A stretch of DNA of 64,000 nt from Secundilactobacillus kimchicus JCM 15530. GTDB lineage: Bacteria; Bacillota; Bacilli; Lactobacillales; Lactobacillaceae. Location: NCBI RefSeq assembly GCF_001433995.1, contig NZ_AZCX01000004.1:62001-126000 (forward strand). The letters are read 5' to 3'. The notes beneath the pieces are model-generated. The model did not search any database and had not been told where the DNA came from. It saw only the letters and a program-made list of their open reading frames with translations. Positions 1 through 9,382 of the stretch are shown piece after piece. The position numbers and the translations under genes were made by a program. Positions within the stretch are counted from its first letter, which is position 1. Each line of letters opens with the position of its first letter.

Positions 1-98
1 TCGTGGAAGTGATTGGGCTAGTCGGAAAGGGTCGCCAACCGCTCTTAAATTGGATTAATCATATGGTTAAAGGAATGACATCTAAAAACTCTCACTAG
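1..98 (+). CDS. tagO: C-terminal end of a probable undecaprenyl-phosphate GlcNAc-1-phosphate transferase (5' end outside window)
   Basis: An open frame enters from the left edge and ends at TAG 96-98. Only about 31 codons are visible. The tail reads VEVIGLVGKGRQPLLNWI followed by a short basic end, which resembles the C-terminus of TagO/WecA-type phosphotransferases that start wall teichoic acid or polysaccharide synthesis on the cytoplasmic membrane. Context fits: in Bacillus the yigZ homologue yvyE lies close to tagO and the comF operon. So little sequence is available that the assignment is tentative; another membrane protein is possible. Confidence 0.4.
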   Translation, partial: VEVIGLVGKGRQPLLNWINHMVKGMTSKNSH

Positions 99-120
99 GG
101 TTATTGGGTGGTTAAATGCC

Positions 121-162
121 AAAAACACCGGATTCGCTAATAAGCGGGTCCGGTGTTTTTTT
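121..162. terminator. Bidirectional intrinsic terminator between tagO-like gene and yigZ
   Basis: Arms aaaaacaccgga and tccggtgttttt face each other across a short loop, with A and T runs on both sides. It can end transcripts of the two convergent genes. Confidence 0.85.
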
Positions 163-172
163 GTAAGGCCTG

Positions 173-841
173 TTACGGCATTGACGTCAGCTTCTTGGCG
201 GCTTCAAACGTGATTGGCACGTCATTATATTGTTGATCGCCTAGCTTAAAGGTGACCTGGCCGCTTAAAAAGTCGGTAATCAGGGCCTGCGTTTGTTCAA
301 TGGCCGTTTCGCTAACCATAAGGGTGACGGTTACAGATTCGGCATAGGCGGTATCAGCGACTGGAATCTGTTGTTGCTGCAAAAAATAACTGAGTTTCTC
401 AAAGTTTGCGTAGTTGATGGTTGTCAGAATCGCAGTCTGCATGACCCGGTTCACTAGGCCAACCGATTCAAGTGCGGTGGAAGTGGCGTTGCTATAGGCC
501 CGAATTAGGCCCCCAGCGCCCAGCTTAATACCGCCGAAGTAACGGGTGACAACCGCCGCAACGTTGTGAACACCAACACGCTTTAACACTTCGAGGATGG
601 GCACTCCGGCTGTTCCAGATGGTTCGCCATCATCGCTTTCTCGTTGGATCTGGTCGTTTTGACCGATTAGATAGGCGAAACAGTTATGATTGGCTTTTGG
701 ATTGGCTTTTTTTGTCGCGGCAATAAAGTTGTCGGCTGCTTCTTTAGAAGTGACTCGGGTGAGGGTGCAGATGAACTGAGACTTTTTAATGAGGAGTTCG
801 TGCTGCCCATTTTCTTTAATCGTGACGTAGTTTTCTGACAA
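173..841 (-). CDS. yigZ: YigZ/IMPACT family protein
   Basis: A 222-residue protein of the YigZ/YvyE (IMPACT) family, whose bacterial role is poorly defined. The conserved blocks DDGEPSGTAGVPIL (about residues 69-82) and VTRYFGGIKLGAGG (about 98-111) are present, and the length is normal. The frame is open upstream for another 75 codons, but that extension would overlap comFA. I chose the TTG at 841-839, which has a G-rich Shine-Dalgarno stretch just upstream and gives the usual MSENYVTIKENG start. The gene is divergent from comFA with only 23 bp between the two starts, so each promoter must lie partly in the other gene. Confidence 0.85.
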   Translation of the reverse strand: MSENYVTIKENGQHELLIKKSQFICTLTRVTSKEAADNFIAATKKANPKANHNCFAYLIGQNDQIQRESDDGEPSGTAGVPILEVLKRVGVHNVAAVVTRYFGGIKLGAGGLIRAYSNATSTALESVGLVNRVMQTAILTTINYANFEKLSYFLQQQQIPVADTAYAESVTVTLMVSETAIEQTQALITDFLSGQVTFKLGDQQYNDVPITFEAAKKLTSMP

Positions 842-864
842 AAAAATTCCCCCAAAGGATTGAA

Positions 865-2220
865 TTGAAAGTTGGTCTGATGATGATTGAACAATTAAGT
901 GAACTATACGGTCGGCAAATTCCCAGCCGGGACGTTTCCCCATCATTGTTGAACGATTCCGCTGTTTGTCGCCGGCCAGCGTTTGACGGGGCATACTGTC
1001 AGCGGTGTGGCCAATCGGCTGATCGGCGGTCGACAACCCTGCCCAACGGGGCCATCTATTGCCCACACTGTATTCAGATGGGCCGACTCACATCAAACGA
1101 TGAATTGTGTACCATAGCCGAACCGAACCAGTTTACCTCACGACTGCCAGCTTTAACGTGGACCGGCGTTCTTACTACGTTGCAGGCTGCATGTAGCCAC
1201 CGAATTCAGGCCGCTTTTGAGCAGCGTCAAGATACCCTTCTCTGGGCAGTCACTGGGGCTGGTAAGACTGAAATGCTGTTTCCGGGCATCGCTTGGGCCT
1301 TGGAGGCGGGGCTGCGGGTGGCAGTCGCATCGCCTAGAGTCGACGTGTGTCTCGAATTAGCCCCGCGGTTGCAGGCAGCCTTTAACGCCGTTGATCAAGC
1401 TGTCTTATACGGCGATATGAAGGGGGCGTACCAATACTGTCAGCTGACAATTTGTACCACTCACCAACTACTTCGATTTTACCATGCTTTTGACGTGTTA
1501 GTCGTCGATGAAGTCGATGCTTTTCCCTTTGCCTCCGATCCTGGATTGAAGTATGCAAGTGAGCAAGCCAAGAAACCAAATGGGGCGCTCTTGTACCTAA
1601 CAGCCACCCCTAGTGATTGGTTGCAAAGGGCCGCTAGAAAGGGCGAGCTGGTGATGACTTATCTGCCAATCCGCTACCATGGTCACTTGTTACCAGAAAT
1701 CAAAGTGGTGCGAACCCGAGATTGGCGGGCGAAGATGCACCAAGGACGGCTTCCAGATCGGCTCGTACGGCAGATGCGAGAAAACTTCACTCACCGGCGA
1801 CGGTTTCTATTATTTGCACCCCACGTTGCTGATTTGCCCGCCTTAAAGCGGGCCTTGGAGCTGACTTTCCCAGGGGAAACTGTGGTGACGGTCCATGCCA
1901 CGGATCCTGAGCGGCACGCCAAAGTTAGTCGGATGAGAAGTCGTGAGCTTAACTTTTTGGTCACGACGACCATTTTGGAGCGGGGCGTCACCTTTCCAGA
2001 AATTGACGTGTTTGTGCTTGGCGCAGAGGATCAAGTTTTTTCAACGGCAGCCCTTGTGCAGATAGCCGGCCGGGCGGGACGAAGTGCAAGTGATCCAGAT
2101 GGTGCGGTACGCTTTTATGCGAACCAATTAACCGAAGTCATCAAAACGGCGCAACAGCAAATCAAGTTTGTTAATCGAAAAGCTCGGAGGATTCAACATG
2201 ACTCAGTGCGTCCTATGTGA
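865..2220 (+). CDS. comFA: Late competence protein ComFA, DNA translocase/helicase
   Basis: A 451-residue superfamily 2 helicase-like ATPase that helps drive transforming DNA across the membrane in competent Gram-positive bacteria. An N-terminal zinc-binding motif has CQRC (about 45-48) and CPHC (about 66-69). Walker A is TGAGKTEM, the Walker B region is VVDEVDAF, and motif VI is QIAGRAGR. The TTG start at 865 is favoured by AAAGGA at 854-859; an in-frame ATG at 880 has a weaker ribosome site. It overlaps comFC by 23 nt, so the two are surely translated together. The frame is intact, suggesting retained competence capacity, although no ComX-type promoter box was seen upstream. Confidence 0.93.
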   Translation: MKVGLMMIEQLSELYGRQIPSRDVSPSLLNDSAVCRRPAFDGAYCQRCGQSADRRSTTLPNGAIYCPHCIQMGRLTSNDELCTIAEPNQFTSRLPALTWTGVLTTLQAACSHRIQAAFEQRQDTLLWAVTGAGKTEMLFPGIAWALEAGLRVAVASPRVDVCLELAPRLQAAFNAVDQAVLYGDMKGAYQYCQLTICTTHQLLRFYHAFDVLVVDEVDAFPFASDPGLKYASEQAKKPNGALLYLTATPSDWLQRAARKGELVMTYLPIRYHGHLLPEIKVVRTRDWRAKMHQGRLPDRLVRQMRENFTHRRRFLLFAPHVADLPALKRALELTFPGETVVTVHATDPERHAKVSRMRSRELNFLVTTTILERGVTFPEIDVFVLGAEDQVFSTAALVQIAGRAGRSASDPDGAVRFYANQLTEVIKTAQQQIKFVNRKARRIQHDSVRPM

Positions 2221-2884
2221 GCGGGTAGTGGCTCCGGTAATAGATTTAAAGAAGCTCCTTGATTTTTCACCACTAACCGTTCCCCAATTGTGTCAGATCT
2301 GTCAAGGCCGGTTCGTGGCCATCCCGCCTGATCAGTCTTGTCCGAAGTGTGGGCGGCATCAGGAGATAACAACAATTTGTCCAGATTGTACGCAGTGGGG
2401 AATTGATGAGCCATTTATCAACCGGGCGCTTTATGAGTATAACGAGGCGATGAAGACGTTTTTTTCGGACTATAAGTTCCGTGGCGATTTTCGTCTTAGA
2501 AAGGCGTTTGAAGCGGACATGAAGCGGGCAATTAACGTTAGTCATGCCGACGTGGTGACCATCATTCCGGTTGATGAGCAAACGCTACAGACGCGAGGAT
2601 TTAACCAAGTCGTGGGGCTCGTTGGTGACTATCCCGTAGTTGCGCTATTTGAAACGCAAACGACAAACAAGGGTAAGCGACAGTCCGAGCGTAACCGGCA
2701 CGACCGAATGACCGCACCGCAGCCGTTTCGATTAACACCACCAGCCACGAGTTTAATTGCGGGAAAGCGGGTTTTAATTATTGACGATGTTTACACAACG
2801 GGGCGAACGATTCGGCATGCTGCTAGTCTAGCGCGGGCAGCAGGAGCGTCTTGGGTTCAAGGATTAACCCTAGCTCACGGATAA
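2198..2884 (+). CDS. comFC: ComFC family protein (phosphoribosyltransferase-like competence protein)
   Basis: A 228-residue ComFC/GntX family protein needed for efficient natural transformation in several Firmicutes. The N-terminus is cysteine-rich (CVLC, CQIC, CPKC and CPDC pairs, likely zinc ligands). The C-terminus carries the PRPP-binding signature VLIIDDVYTTGRT typical of type I phosphoribosyltransferase folds. The ATG at 2198 follows CGGAGG at 2185-2190 with good spacing; the frame is open 10 codons further upstream but lacks a ribosome site there. It overlaps the end of comFA by 23 nt, forming a two-gene operon. Confidence 0.9.
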   Translation: MTQCVLCERVVAPVIDLKKLLDFSPLTVPQLCQICQGRFVAIPPDQSCPKCGRHQEITTICPDCTQWGIDEPFINRALYEYNEAMKTFFSDYKFRGDFRLRKAFEADMKRAINVSHADVVTIIPVDEQTLQTRGFNQVVGLVGDYPVVALFETQTTNKGKRQSERNRHDRMTAPQPFRLTPPATSLIAGKRVLIIDDVYTTGRTIRHAASLARAAGASWVQGLTLAHG

Positions 2885-2898
2885 GTTTAACCAATTCA

Positions 2899-2927
2899 TT
2901 GTGTATTGAAGCGCTTTCTATTATAAT
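2899..2927 (+). promoter_or_regulatory. Promoter of hpf
   Basis: TTGTGT (2899-2904), a 17-bp spacer and a perfect TATAAT (2922-2927), about 100 bp ahead of the hpf start. Confidence 0.65.
2906..2919 (+). promoter_or_regulatory. Possible CcpA cre site inside the hpf promoter
   Basis: TTGAAGCGCTTTCT matches 12 of 14 positions of the cre consensus TGWAARCGYTWNCW; both mismatches are in the left flank. It fills the spacer between -35 and -10, a position where binding would block RNA polymerase. Sequence match only. Confidence 0.45.
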
Positions 2928-3025
2928 ATAGTTAAACAAAACAACAGTGAGCGCGGCACCCAACACTTTGTTAGTTAACCGCCTTAAAGTCGCTTTTGTT
3001 TGTGTATGGAAGGGAGAGAAGTTTT

Positions 3026-3592
3026 ATGCTCACATTCAATATTCGTGGAGAAAACATTGAGGTTACTCAGGCTATTCGGGACTACGTCGAAAAACGGATT
3101 AGCAAACTTGAAAAGTATTTTGAAAATAGCGTGACTGCTACCGCACACGTTAACCTGAAGGTCTATCCTAATAAGGATGCCAAAGTGGAAGTGACCATTC
3201 CACTACCATACCTGACCTTAAGAGCTGAAGAAACTTCACCAGATCTTTACGCAAGTATTGATTTGGTTACTGATAAGCTTGAACGTCAAATTCGGAAGTA
3301 CAAAACCAAGATTAACCGCAAGTCGCGTGAAAAGGGACTTAAGAACCTGGAATTTACTTCTGAGGATGTCAATGAAGCTGCAGCGGCTCCTGACTCAAAC
3401 GAATCAGACTTAGACGTTGTTCGGACGAAGCGGATTTCGCTAAAGCCAATGGACAACGAAGAAGCAATCCTTCAAATGGACATGCTAGGTCACGACTTCT
3501 TCATCTATGAAGATGCTGACACAAATGGGATTAGCATTGTGTACCGCCGTAACGACGGCCGCTATGGCTTGATTGAAGCCAGCGACGAATAA
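3026..3592 (+). CDS. hpf: Long-form ribosome hibernation-promoting factor
   Basis: A 188-residue long HPF (YvyD/YfiA family) that binds the 30S decoding region and dimerises ribosomes into inactive 100S particles in stationary phase. An N-terminal HPF/RaiA domain (about 1-100) is followed by an acidic linker and a C-terminal dimerisation domain (about 128-185) with ISLKPMDNEEAILQMDMLGH. The ATG at 3026 follows AGGGAGAG; the frame extends 10 codons upstream without need. It is monocistronic, with its own promoter, a possible cre site and a strong terminator. Its place before secA is conserved in bacilli. Confidence 0.95.
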   Translation: MLTFNIRGENIEVTQAIRDYVEKRISKLEKYFENSVTATAHVNLKVYPNKDAKVEVTIPLPYLTLRAEETSPDLYASIDLVTDKLERQIRKYKTKINRKSREKGLKNLEFTSEDVNEAAAAPDSNESDLDVVRTKRISLKPMDNEEAILQMDMLGHDFFIYEDADTNGISIVYRRNDGRYGLIEASDE

Positions 3593-3607
3593 CAAAACAG
3601 GTCACAT

Positions 3608-3637
3608 TAAGACTGGGGTCATGACCCCAGTCTTTTT
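3608..3637 (+). terminator. Intrinsic terminator after hpf
   Basis: A perfect hairpin, aagactgggg/ccccagtctt with loop tcatga, followed by a T run. It separates hpf from secA. Confidence 0.9.
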
Positions 3638-3796
3638 GATTGGCGTCATATTCGTCATTAAAATTTAATTTGTTTTGCAATAAACATCAGTTTTCAATCA
3701 TGGTCATAAATGTTAAACTGATTATTGGTATGCAATCGAAGTTAACAAAAGAGCATTAACACCTTTGCAATTTAGTAAACACAGAAGGGAATTAAT

Positions 3797-6160
3797 ATGG
3801 CTAACATTTTACGAAAATGGGTCGAAAGCGATAAGCGCGAGCTTCGACGGATCAGCAAAATTGCTGACAAAGTCAATAGCTATTCGAAAGAATACGAACA
3901 ACTATCAGATGCCGATTTACAGGCTAAAACACCCGAATTCCAACAACGTTACAAAAACGGAGAATCATTAGATGACTTGCTTCCAGAAGCGTTTGCAGTC
4001 GCTCGTGAAGGGGCTAAACGTGTCTTGGGTCTCTATCCATTCCACGTTCAAATCATGGGGGGGATTGTCCTTCATGAAGGTAACATCGCTGAAATGAAAA
4101 CCGGTGAAGGGAAAACCTTGACTGCGACGATGCCAGTTTATTTGAACGCTCTTTCAGGTGACGGGGTTCACGTGGTGACGGTTAACGAGTACTTGTCAGA
4201 ACGTGATGCGACTGAAATGGGTGAACTATACAACTGGCTTGGTTTAAGCGTTGGGTTGAACCTGACCGAGAAATCTGCTGATGAAAAGCGGGAAGCTTAC
4301 AACGCTGACATTACGTATTCAACAAACTCCGAAATTGGGTTTGATTATCTCCGGGACAACATGGTGCTCTACAAGGCTGATATGGTTCAACGACCATTGA
4401 ACTTCGCCATTGTCGATGAAGTGGACTCCATCTTGATTGATGAAGCTCGGACACCGTTGATTATTTCAGGTCAGGCCGAAGGGACGTCACAACTTTATGA
4501 ACGGACGGACCGGTTTGCGAAGACTCTCCATGAAGATACCGACTTTAAGATTGATTTGGAATCAAAGAGTGTGTCGTTAACGGAAGAGGGAATTGCTAAG
4601 GCCGAAAAGTACTTCAACTTGCATAACCTTTACGATCCCGATAACACAGCATTGACCCACCATATGGATCAAGCGCTACGGGCCAACTTTATTATGCTTC
4701 GCGATAAGGATTACGTGGTGGATGACGGTGAGGTTAAAATCGTTGATTCATTTACGGGTCGGGTGATGGAGGGTCGTCGTTACTCCGATGGTTTGCACCA
4801 AGCTATCGAAGCTAAAGAAGGCGTTGAGATTCAAGAAGAAGCCAAGACGATGGCCAACATTACGTACCAAAACATGTTCCGGATGTACAACAAGTTAGCT
4901 GGGATGACAGGGACGGCGCGGACCGAAATCGAAGAATTCCGTGAAATTTACAGTATGGAAGTTATTTCGGTACCGACGAACAAGCCAGTTGTCCGTTTGG
5001 ACGAAGCTGACGTTTTGTATCCAACGCTTGAAGCGAAGTTTGAGGCCGTGGTTGACCGGGTCAAGGAATTACATGAAAAGGGCCAACCGATTCTAATTGG
5101 GACAGTTGCCGTTGAAACGTCAGAGTATTTATCTGAACAACTTGACGCCGCTCAAATCCCGCACGTGGTCTTGAATGCCAAGAATCACGCGAAGGAAGCG
5201 GATATTATCATGAATGCTGGTCAACGTGGGGCCGTCACGATTGCCACCAACATGGCTGGTCGTGGGACGGATATCAAGCTTGGACCGGGCGTTCGTGAAC
5301 TCGGCGGATTGGTCGTATTAGGGACTGAGCGACACGAATCTCGACGGATTGACAACCAACTTCGTGGCCGATCAGGGCGGCAAGGTGACCCTGGTTTGAC
5401 TCAATTCTACCTATCGCTTGAAGATGACCTGATGCGGCGGTTTGGGACTGACCGTGTCAAGACGTTCTTGGAACACATGAACGTTGAAGGCGAGAACGCC
5501 GTGATCCGTAGTCGGATGATTTCACGTCAAGTGGAATCAGCCCAAAAGCGGGTTGAAGGAAACAACTATGACTCTCGGAAAAACGTGTTGCAATACGATG
5601 ATGTGATGCGTGAACAACGTGAAGTTATTTACGGCCAACGCAAACAGATCATTGAAGAAAACGACACGCTTAAGTGGGTGCTGATGCCAATGGTCAAGCG
5701 GACCGTTGACCGGGTCGTTAACTTGCACACTCAAGGTGAGCAAAAAGATTGGGATCTTGGGACGCTGTTGGACTTCGCCATTTCGGTGCTGGTCAGCCCA
5801 GATCAAATTAAGTTAGACGACTTAAAGGGCAAGTCAGCCGACGAAATTAAGCAATTCTTGATGGACTTGGCTGAACAAGTTTACAAGGAAAAACAAGACC
5901 AACTTTACGAAGCCTCACAAATGCTGGAGTTTGAAAAAGTTGTGATCTTACGGGTCGTTGATTCTCACTGGACAGACCACATCGACGTGATGGATCAATT
6001 GAGAACGTCAATCGGTCTGCGGGGCTACGGCCAATTGAACCCACTTGTTGAATACCAACAAGACGGGTACCGGATGTTTGAAGAAATGATTGCAGACATT
6101 GATTACGATGCAACGCGATTATTTATGAAATCAGAAATTCGGCAAAATATTACGCGTTAA
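3797..6160 (+). CDS. secA: Preprotein translocase ATPase SecA
   Basis: The 787-residue motor ATPase that pushes preproteins through SecYEG at the membrane. Walker [27 protein letters not shown] and motif [14 protein letters not shown] are all present, followed by the helical scaffold and wing domains. The protein ends at EIRQNITR, so the C-terminal cysteine zinc-binding tail of many SecA proteins is absent; lactobacillar SecA proteins are often this length. The ATG at 3797 has AGAAGGGA upstream. No convincing consensus promoter was found in the 160 bp after the hpf terminator. The channel subunit gene secG lies at 45.2 kb. Confidence 0.97.
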   Translation: MANILRKWVESDKRELRRISKIADKVNSYSKEYEQLSDADLQAKTPEFQQRYKNGESLDDLLPEAFAVAREGAKRVLGLYPFHVQIMGGIVLHEGNIAEMKTGEGKTLTATMPVYLNALSGDGVHVVTVNEYLSERDATEMGELYNWLGLSVGLNLTEKSADEKREAYNADITYSTNSEIGFDYLRDNMVLYKADMVQRPLNFAIVDEVDSILIDEARTPLIISGQAEGTSQLYERTDRFAKTLHEDTDFKIDLESKSVSLTEEGIAKAEKYFNLHNLYDPDNTALTHHMDQALRANFIMLRDKDYVVDDGEVKIVDSFTGRVMEGRRYSDGLHQAIEAKEGVEIQEEAKTMANITYQNMFRMYNKLAGMTGTARTEIEEFREIYSMEVISVPTNKPVVRLDEADVLYPTLEAKFEAVVDRVKELHEKGQPILIGTVAVETSEYLSEQLDAAQIPHVVLNAKNHAKEADIIMNAGQRGAVTIATNMAGRGTDIKLGPGVRELGGLVVLGTERHESRRIDNQLRGRSGRQGDPGLTQFYLSLEDDLMRRFGTDRVKTFLEHMNVEGENAVIRSRMISRQVESAQKRVEGNNYDSRKNVLQYDDVMREQREVIYGQRKQIIEENDTLKWVLMPMVKRTVDRVVNLHTQGEQKDWDLGTLLDFAISVLVSPDQIKLDDLKGKSADEIKQFLMDLAEQVYKEKQDQLYEASQMLEFEKVVILRVVDSHWTDHIDVMDQLRTSIGLRGYGQLNPLVEYQQDGYRMFEEMIADIDYDATRLFMKSEIRQNITR

Positions 6161-6170
6161 ATTGTCCTTT

Positions 6171-6206
6171 AAATGGCTGGTGAATACCTATTCGCCGGCC
6201 ATTTTG
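6171..6206 (+). terminator. Weak hairpin between secA and prfB
   Basis: Arms aaatggctggtgaat and attcgccggccattt pair imperfectly and are followed by only a short T stretch. Partial read-through from secA into prfB is likely. Confidence 0.4.
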
Positions 6207-6249
6207 GGTGTTATTTGCCGAATTATCAGGCACTAAACGGAGGAAAAAC

Positions 6250-7369
6250 ATGGAATTAAGCGAAATTAAACATCAAATAAAAGCCATGGCAGATGAAATT
6301 GCAGGCTTTGGGAGGTCACTTTGACTTTGATGCCCTGAGTGAGAGTGTCTCAATTAACGAGTCAAAGATGGCTGAACCGGGTTTTTGGGATAATCGGCTA
6401 GCTGCCCAGAAGTTGATTGATGAAAATAATCAGCTAAAGGCCAAACTTGACGATTATAAGCAACTTAGAGACGATTTGGATGATCTTGAAGTATCAACGG
6501 AATTATTAGCGGAAGAACCCACGGATGCCGATCTTGCCAGCGAGACTGAATTAGCCTTGCATACGCTTCAAGAAGCGTTGAACAAGTACCGGCTTAACCT
6601 GTTGCTAAGTGGGCCGTATGATCACAATAATGCGATTTTGGAAATTCATCCGGGGGCCGGTGGCACCGAATCGCAAGACTGGGGCGCCATGCTGCTGCGG
6701 ATGTATTCGCGGTGGGCTGAGCAACATGATTTTAAAGTGACCACTTTAGATTATCAGCCCGGCGACGTCGCAGGAATCAGCAGTGTGACCCTTTTGATTG
6801 CTGGGCAAAATGCCTACGGGTACTTGCGTTCAGAAAAGGGCGTCCACCGGCTTGTCAGAATATCACCTTTTGATTCGGCTGGCCGTCGTCATACGTCCTT
6901 TGCCTCAGTTGACGTCTTACCAGAGTTAGATGACTCTGTCGAAGTCGACATTAATCCAGCCGACCTTAAAGTGGACGTTTATCGGGCTAGCGGGGCAGGG
7001 GGCCAACACGTTAACAAGACGAGTTCGGCCGTTCGGATTACTCATGAACCGACGGGCATCGTTGTTGCGAGTCAGGCCCAACGATCCCAGCTTCAAAACC
7101 GCCAAACGGCCATGAATATGTTGAAAGCCAAACTGTACGAGTTGGAAGAAGAAAAGAAGGCGAAGGAAAAAGCCGCTTTGGAGGGCGATCAACTCGAGAT
7201 TGGTTGGGGTTCTCAGATTCGATCGTACGTCTTTCATCCGTATACGATGGTGAAGGATCATCGGACAAATTACGAAACTGGAAACGGTCAAGCTGTCATG
7301 GATGGTGAGTTAGATCCCTTCATTAACGCTTATCTCCAGTGGCAATTGGAACAAAAAAATCCCCAATGA
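6250..7369 (+). CDS. prfB: Peptide chain release factor 2, expressed by programmed +1 frameshift
   Basis: RF2 ends translation at UGA and UAA codons. Translation starts at ATG 6250, after GGAGG, reads 24 codons to CTT (6319-6321) and meets TGA at 6322-6324; a +1 slip skips T6322 and continues in the long frame from GAC 6323 to 7369, giving about 372 residues. This is the classic autoregulatory RF2 arrangement: low RF2 favours slipping. The body carries the stop-recognition tripeptide SPF ([11 protein letters not shown]) and the catalytic GGQ ([12 protein letters not shown]). A simple frame call starting at 6293 would miss the true N-terminus. Confidence 0.96.
6310..6325 (+). other. RF2 programmed +1 frameshift site
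   Basis: GGGAGGTCA CTT TGA C: an internal Shine-Dalgarno-like GGGAGG lies three bases upstream of the slippery CTT, which is followed by the in-frame TGA and a C. This matches the known prfB recoding signal, where CUU-UGA-C shifts to CUU-GAC. Confidence 0.95.
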
Positions 7370-7383
7370 TCATTCTTTTAACG

Positions 7384-7418
7384 TGCCGGGCAGACTTCAT
7401 AATCTGCCCGGCCTTTTT
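7384..7418 (+). terminator. Intrinsic terminator after prfB
   Basis: A 10-bp perfect stem, gccgggcaga/tctgcccggc, with an 8-nt loop and a downstream T-rich stretch. Confidence 0.9.
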
Positions 7419-7462
7419 ATTTTTGCCGTCATTGCTTTGTCCTACGTCGTAGAATCGGGGAT

Positions 7463-7473
7463 TATGCTATACT
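7463..7473 (+). promoter_or_regulatory. Extended -10 promoter of the PDZ protein-phoPR unit
   Basis: TATGCTATACT contains an extended -10 (TGC then TATACT at 7468-7473), 32 bp before the ATG. No good -35 is visible, as expected for extended -10 promoters. Near-identical TATGCTANACT motifs precede rapZ and the ClC gene. Confidence 0.5.
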
Positions 7474-7504
7474 TTGGGTAGTTTAAAAGATTTGAGGAAG
7501 AATT

Positions 7505-8656
7505 ATGACAATCGGATTACTCTTTGCTTCGTTAGTCCTGCAGCCTGTTTGGTGGATGGGCCTCATTCGCGAATGGCGAACGTCAAACCACCGAATCCGA
7601 GCTGAGCGGCGCACGTTTGGTAGCGCAGTTTACCAGGACCAGTATGAATTACGGCACTACCTCAGTCAGAGTTTGGTGCTTGGTGTTCTGGCGTCTTCGT
7701 TGAGTATTTTAGTGGGCGTCACTGTGCCAATCACTTGGTGGATCATGTATACCGTACTTGCGTTACTGGGGATGATGGCTTTACCTGCGGGTGGCCCGCT
7801 TATTGTTTTAGTAATCAGTATTGCGGGATATTTTGCAAACCAAGTTTACGGCTTTTGGCAACCGGATGAGACAACTCTGACGCAACTTGGATTCTCAGAT
7901 TGGCTGCCAGCTAACCCGAATTTTGTTGCTGTGGCGACCATTGCGTTACTTTTAGTCAGTATCTGGCTCTATCGCATTGGGGGGCGGTATAATGCGCCCC
8001 AGGTGTTAACTAAGCAACGGGGGCAAAAAGTCGCCGAGTACCGGTTCAATGAATTGACAGTGATTCCAATGCTGGTGCTTGTTCCCGGGGACTGGTTTGT
8101 TAGCCACATTAGCTTTTGGCCAACCCTGATGGTGGGACAGCATCGGATGACGCTCCTGTTTTTGCCGCTGGTGATTGGCCTTCGTTGGACTATTTTGAAA
8201 CAAGTGCCCAGAGTAGCGCTGGTTCAATTGGCGCGAAAGGTCCTTGTTTTGGGTATTGTTGGCCTCGTTTTAACGGTGATCAGCAGATTTGTCCCAGTTT
8301 CGACGCCATGGCTATTAGGCGGATTGGTCATTGGGTATGGGCTTGTTTTAGGGTCTGAGCGGTTGCGTGATCAGCACCGAGACTTTTGGTTCTCGGATGT
8401 TAATCGCGGGGTTCGAGTGATTGGGATTCAACCCAGAACCCCAGCTGCTAAAATGGCGCTCAATATTGGTGACATTATTCTTGAATGTAACCACGTTCCC
8501 GTTAATAATGAAGCTGACTTTTACCGGGCACTGTTGCAAGATGCAACATACTGTCATTTGCGAATTCAAGAGCCAGATGGCGAATTGAAGGTCAGTGAAA
8601 CGGCCATTTTTGCAAATGCGCCCCACGAGATTGGTGTTGTGCTATTTCAACAATAG
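7505..8656 (+). CDS. Polytopic membrane protein with C-terminal PDZ domain, MinJ-like
   Basis: A 383-residue protein with about eight hydrophobic segments over residues 1-280 and a C-terminal PDZ domain (about 295-375, including PAAKMALNIGDIILECN). Topology, length and position after prfB resemble Bacillus MinJ (397 residues), the bridge between DivIVA and MinD in division-site selection and also located downstream of secA-prfB. That functional link is inference; the seen facts are the membrane segments and the PDZ. The gene lies 9 nt upstream of phoP, and the AGGAGG of phoP overlaps its stop codon, so it is co-transcribed with the phosphate two-component system. Confidence 0.75.
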   Translation: MTIGLLFASLVLQPVWWMGLIREWRTSNHRIRAERRTFGSAVYQDQYELRHYLSQSLVLGVLASSLSILVGVTVPITWWIMYTVLALLGMMALPAGGPLIVLVISIAGYFANQVYGFWQPDETTLTQLGFSDWLPANPNFVAVATIALLLVSIWLYRIGGRYNAPQVLTKQRGQKVAEYRFNELTVIPMLVLVPGDWFVSHISFWPTLMVGQHRMTLLFLPLVIGLRWTILKQVPRVALVQLARKVLVLGIVGLVLTVISRFVPVSTPWLLGGLVIGYGLVLGSERLRDQHRDFWFSDVNRGVRVIGIQPRTPAAKMALNIGDIILECNHVPVNNEADFYRALLQDATYCHLRIQEPDGELKVSETAIFANAPHEIGVVLFQQ

Positions 8657-8665
8657 GAGGCCCCT

Positions 8666-9382
8666 ATGCAACGAATACTTGTTGTCGATGATGAACCTGC
8701 AATTGTCACGTTACTGACTTATAATTTAGAAACAGCGAACTACGAAGTGGTGACGGCGACGTCTGGTCCAGATGCCGTTAAACTGGCTCTAAAAAAGCCG
8801 TTTGACGCTATTTTACTTGATGTCATGCTACCGGGTTTTGACGGCGTTGAAGTGACAAAGCGGTTAAGACAAGAGCGTGTTCTCACGCCAATCATTATGA
8901 TTACGGCGAAAACGGACGAGTTTGATAAAATTTTCGGGTTAGAAATAGGTGCAGATGATTATATTACAAAGCCATTCAGTCCACGAGAGGTCATGGCTCG
9001 GCTTAAGGCCGTGTTACGCCGGTATAACGACGCATTACCAGAAACAAAGGCCAGCGATCAAGGTGCCAATGATCAGATTCGAGTCGGGGCCCTTAATATT
9101 GATCTAAAACGGGTGGCGGTTTATTTGGATGGCGAGCTCGTCAACCTTACCCCAAAGGAATTTGAATTACTCGTTTACCTCGTTAAGCGGCCGGGTCAGG
9201 TTCTCAGTCGCGACCAGCTGTTAACGGGAGTGTGGGGGTATGATTACGGTGGCGAGACGCGAATGGTAGATATTCACATTTCACATCTTCGTGACAAGAT
9301 TGAAACCGATCCCAAGCACCCGCAGTATGTCCAGACTGTTCGTGGTTTTGGTTATCGATTTGAGGTGCCGGATCATGGTTAA
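8666..9382 (+). CDS. phoP: Response regulator PhoP (OmpR family)
   Basis: A 238-residue regulator with an N-terminal receiver domain (phosphoacceptor Asp52 in LLDVMLPG, conserved Lys in ITKPFSP) and a C-terminal winged-helix DNA-binding domain (about 140-235, ending VRGFGYRF). It is translationally coupled to the kinase phoR with an 8-nt overlap. A phased set of PhoP-type boxes lies just ahead of pstS downstream, so this pair is best read as the phosphate-starvation system (PhoP/PnpR). AGGAGG upstream of ATG 8666 is excellent. Confidence 0.9.
   Translation: MQRILVVDDEPAIVTLLTYNLETANYEVVTATSGPDAVKLALKKPFDAILLDVMLPGFDGVEVTKRLRQERVLTPIIMITAKTDEFDKIFGLEIGADDYITKPFSPREVMARLKAVLRRYNDALPETKASDQGANDQIRVGALNIDLKRVAVYLDGELVNLTPKEFELLVYLVKRPGQVLSRDQLLTGVWGYDYGGETRMVDIHISHLRDKIETDPKHPQYVQTVRGFGYRFEVPDHG

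Noticed and set aside
842-1066. 75-codon N-terminal extension of yigZ
   Set aside because: It is antisense to comFA coding sequence and unlike the family; the TTG at 841 with a ribosome site fits better.
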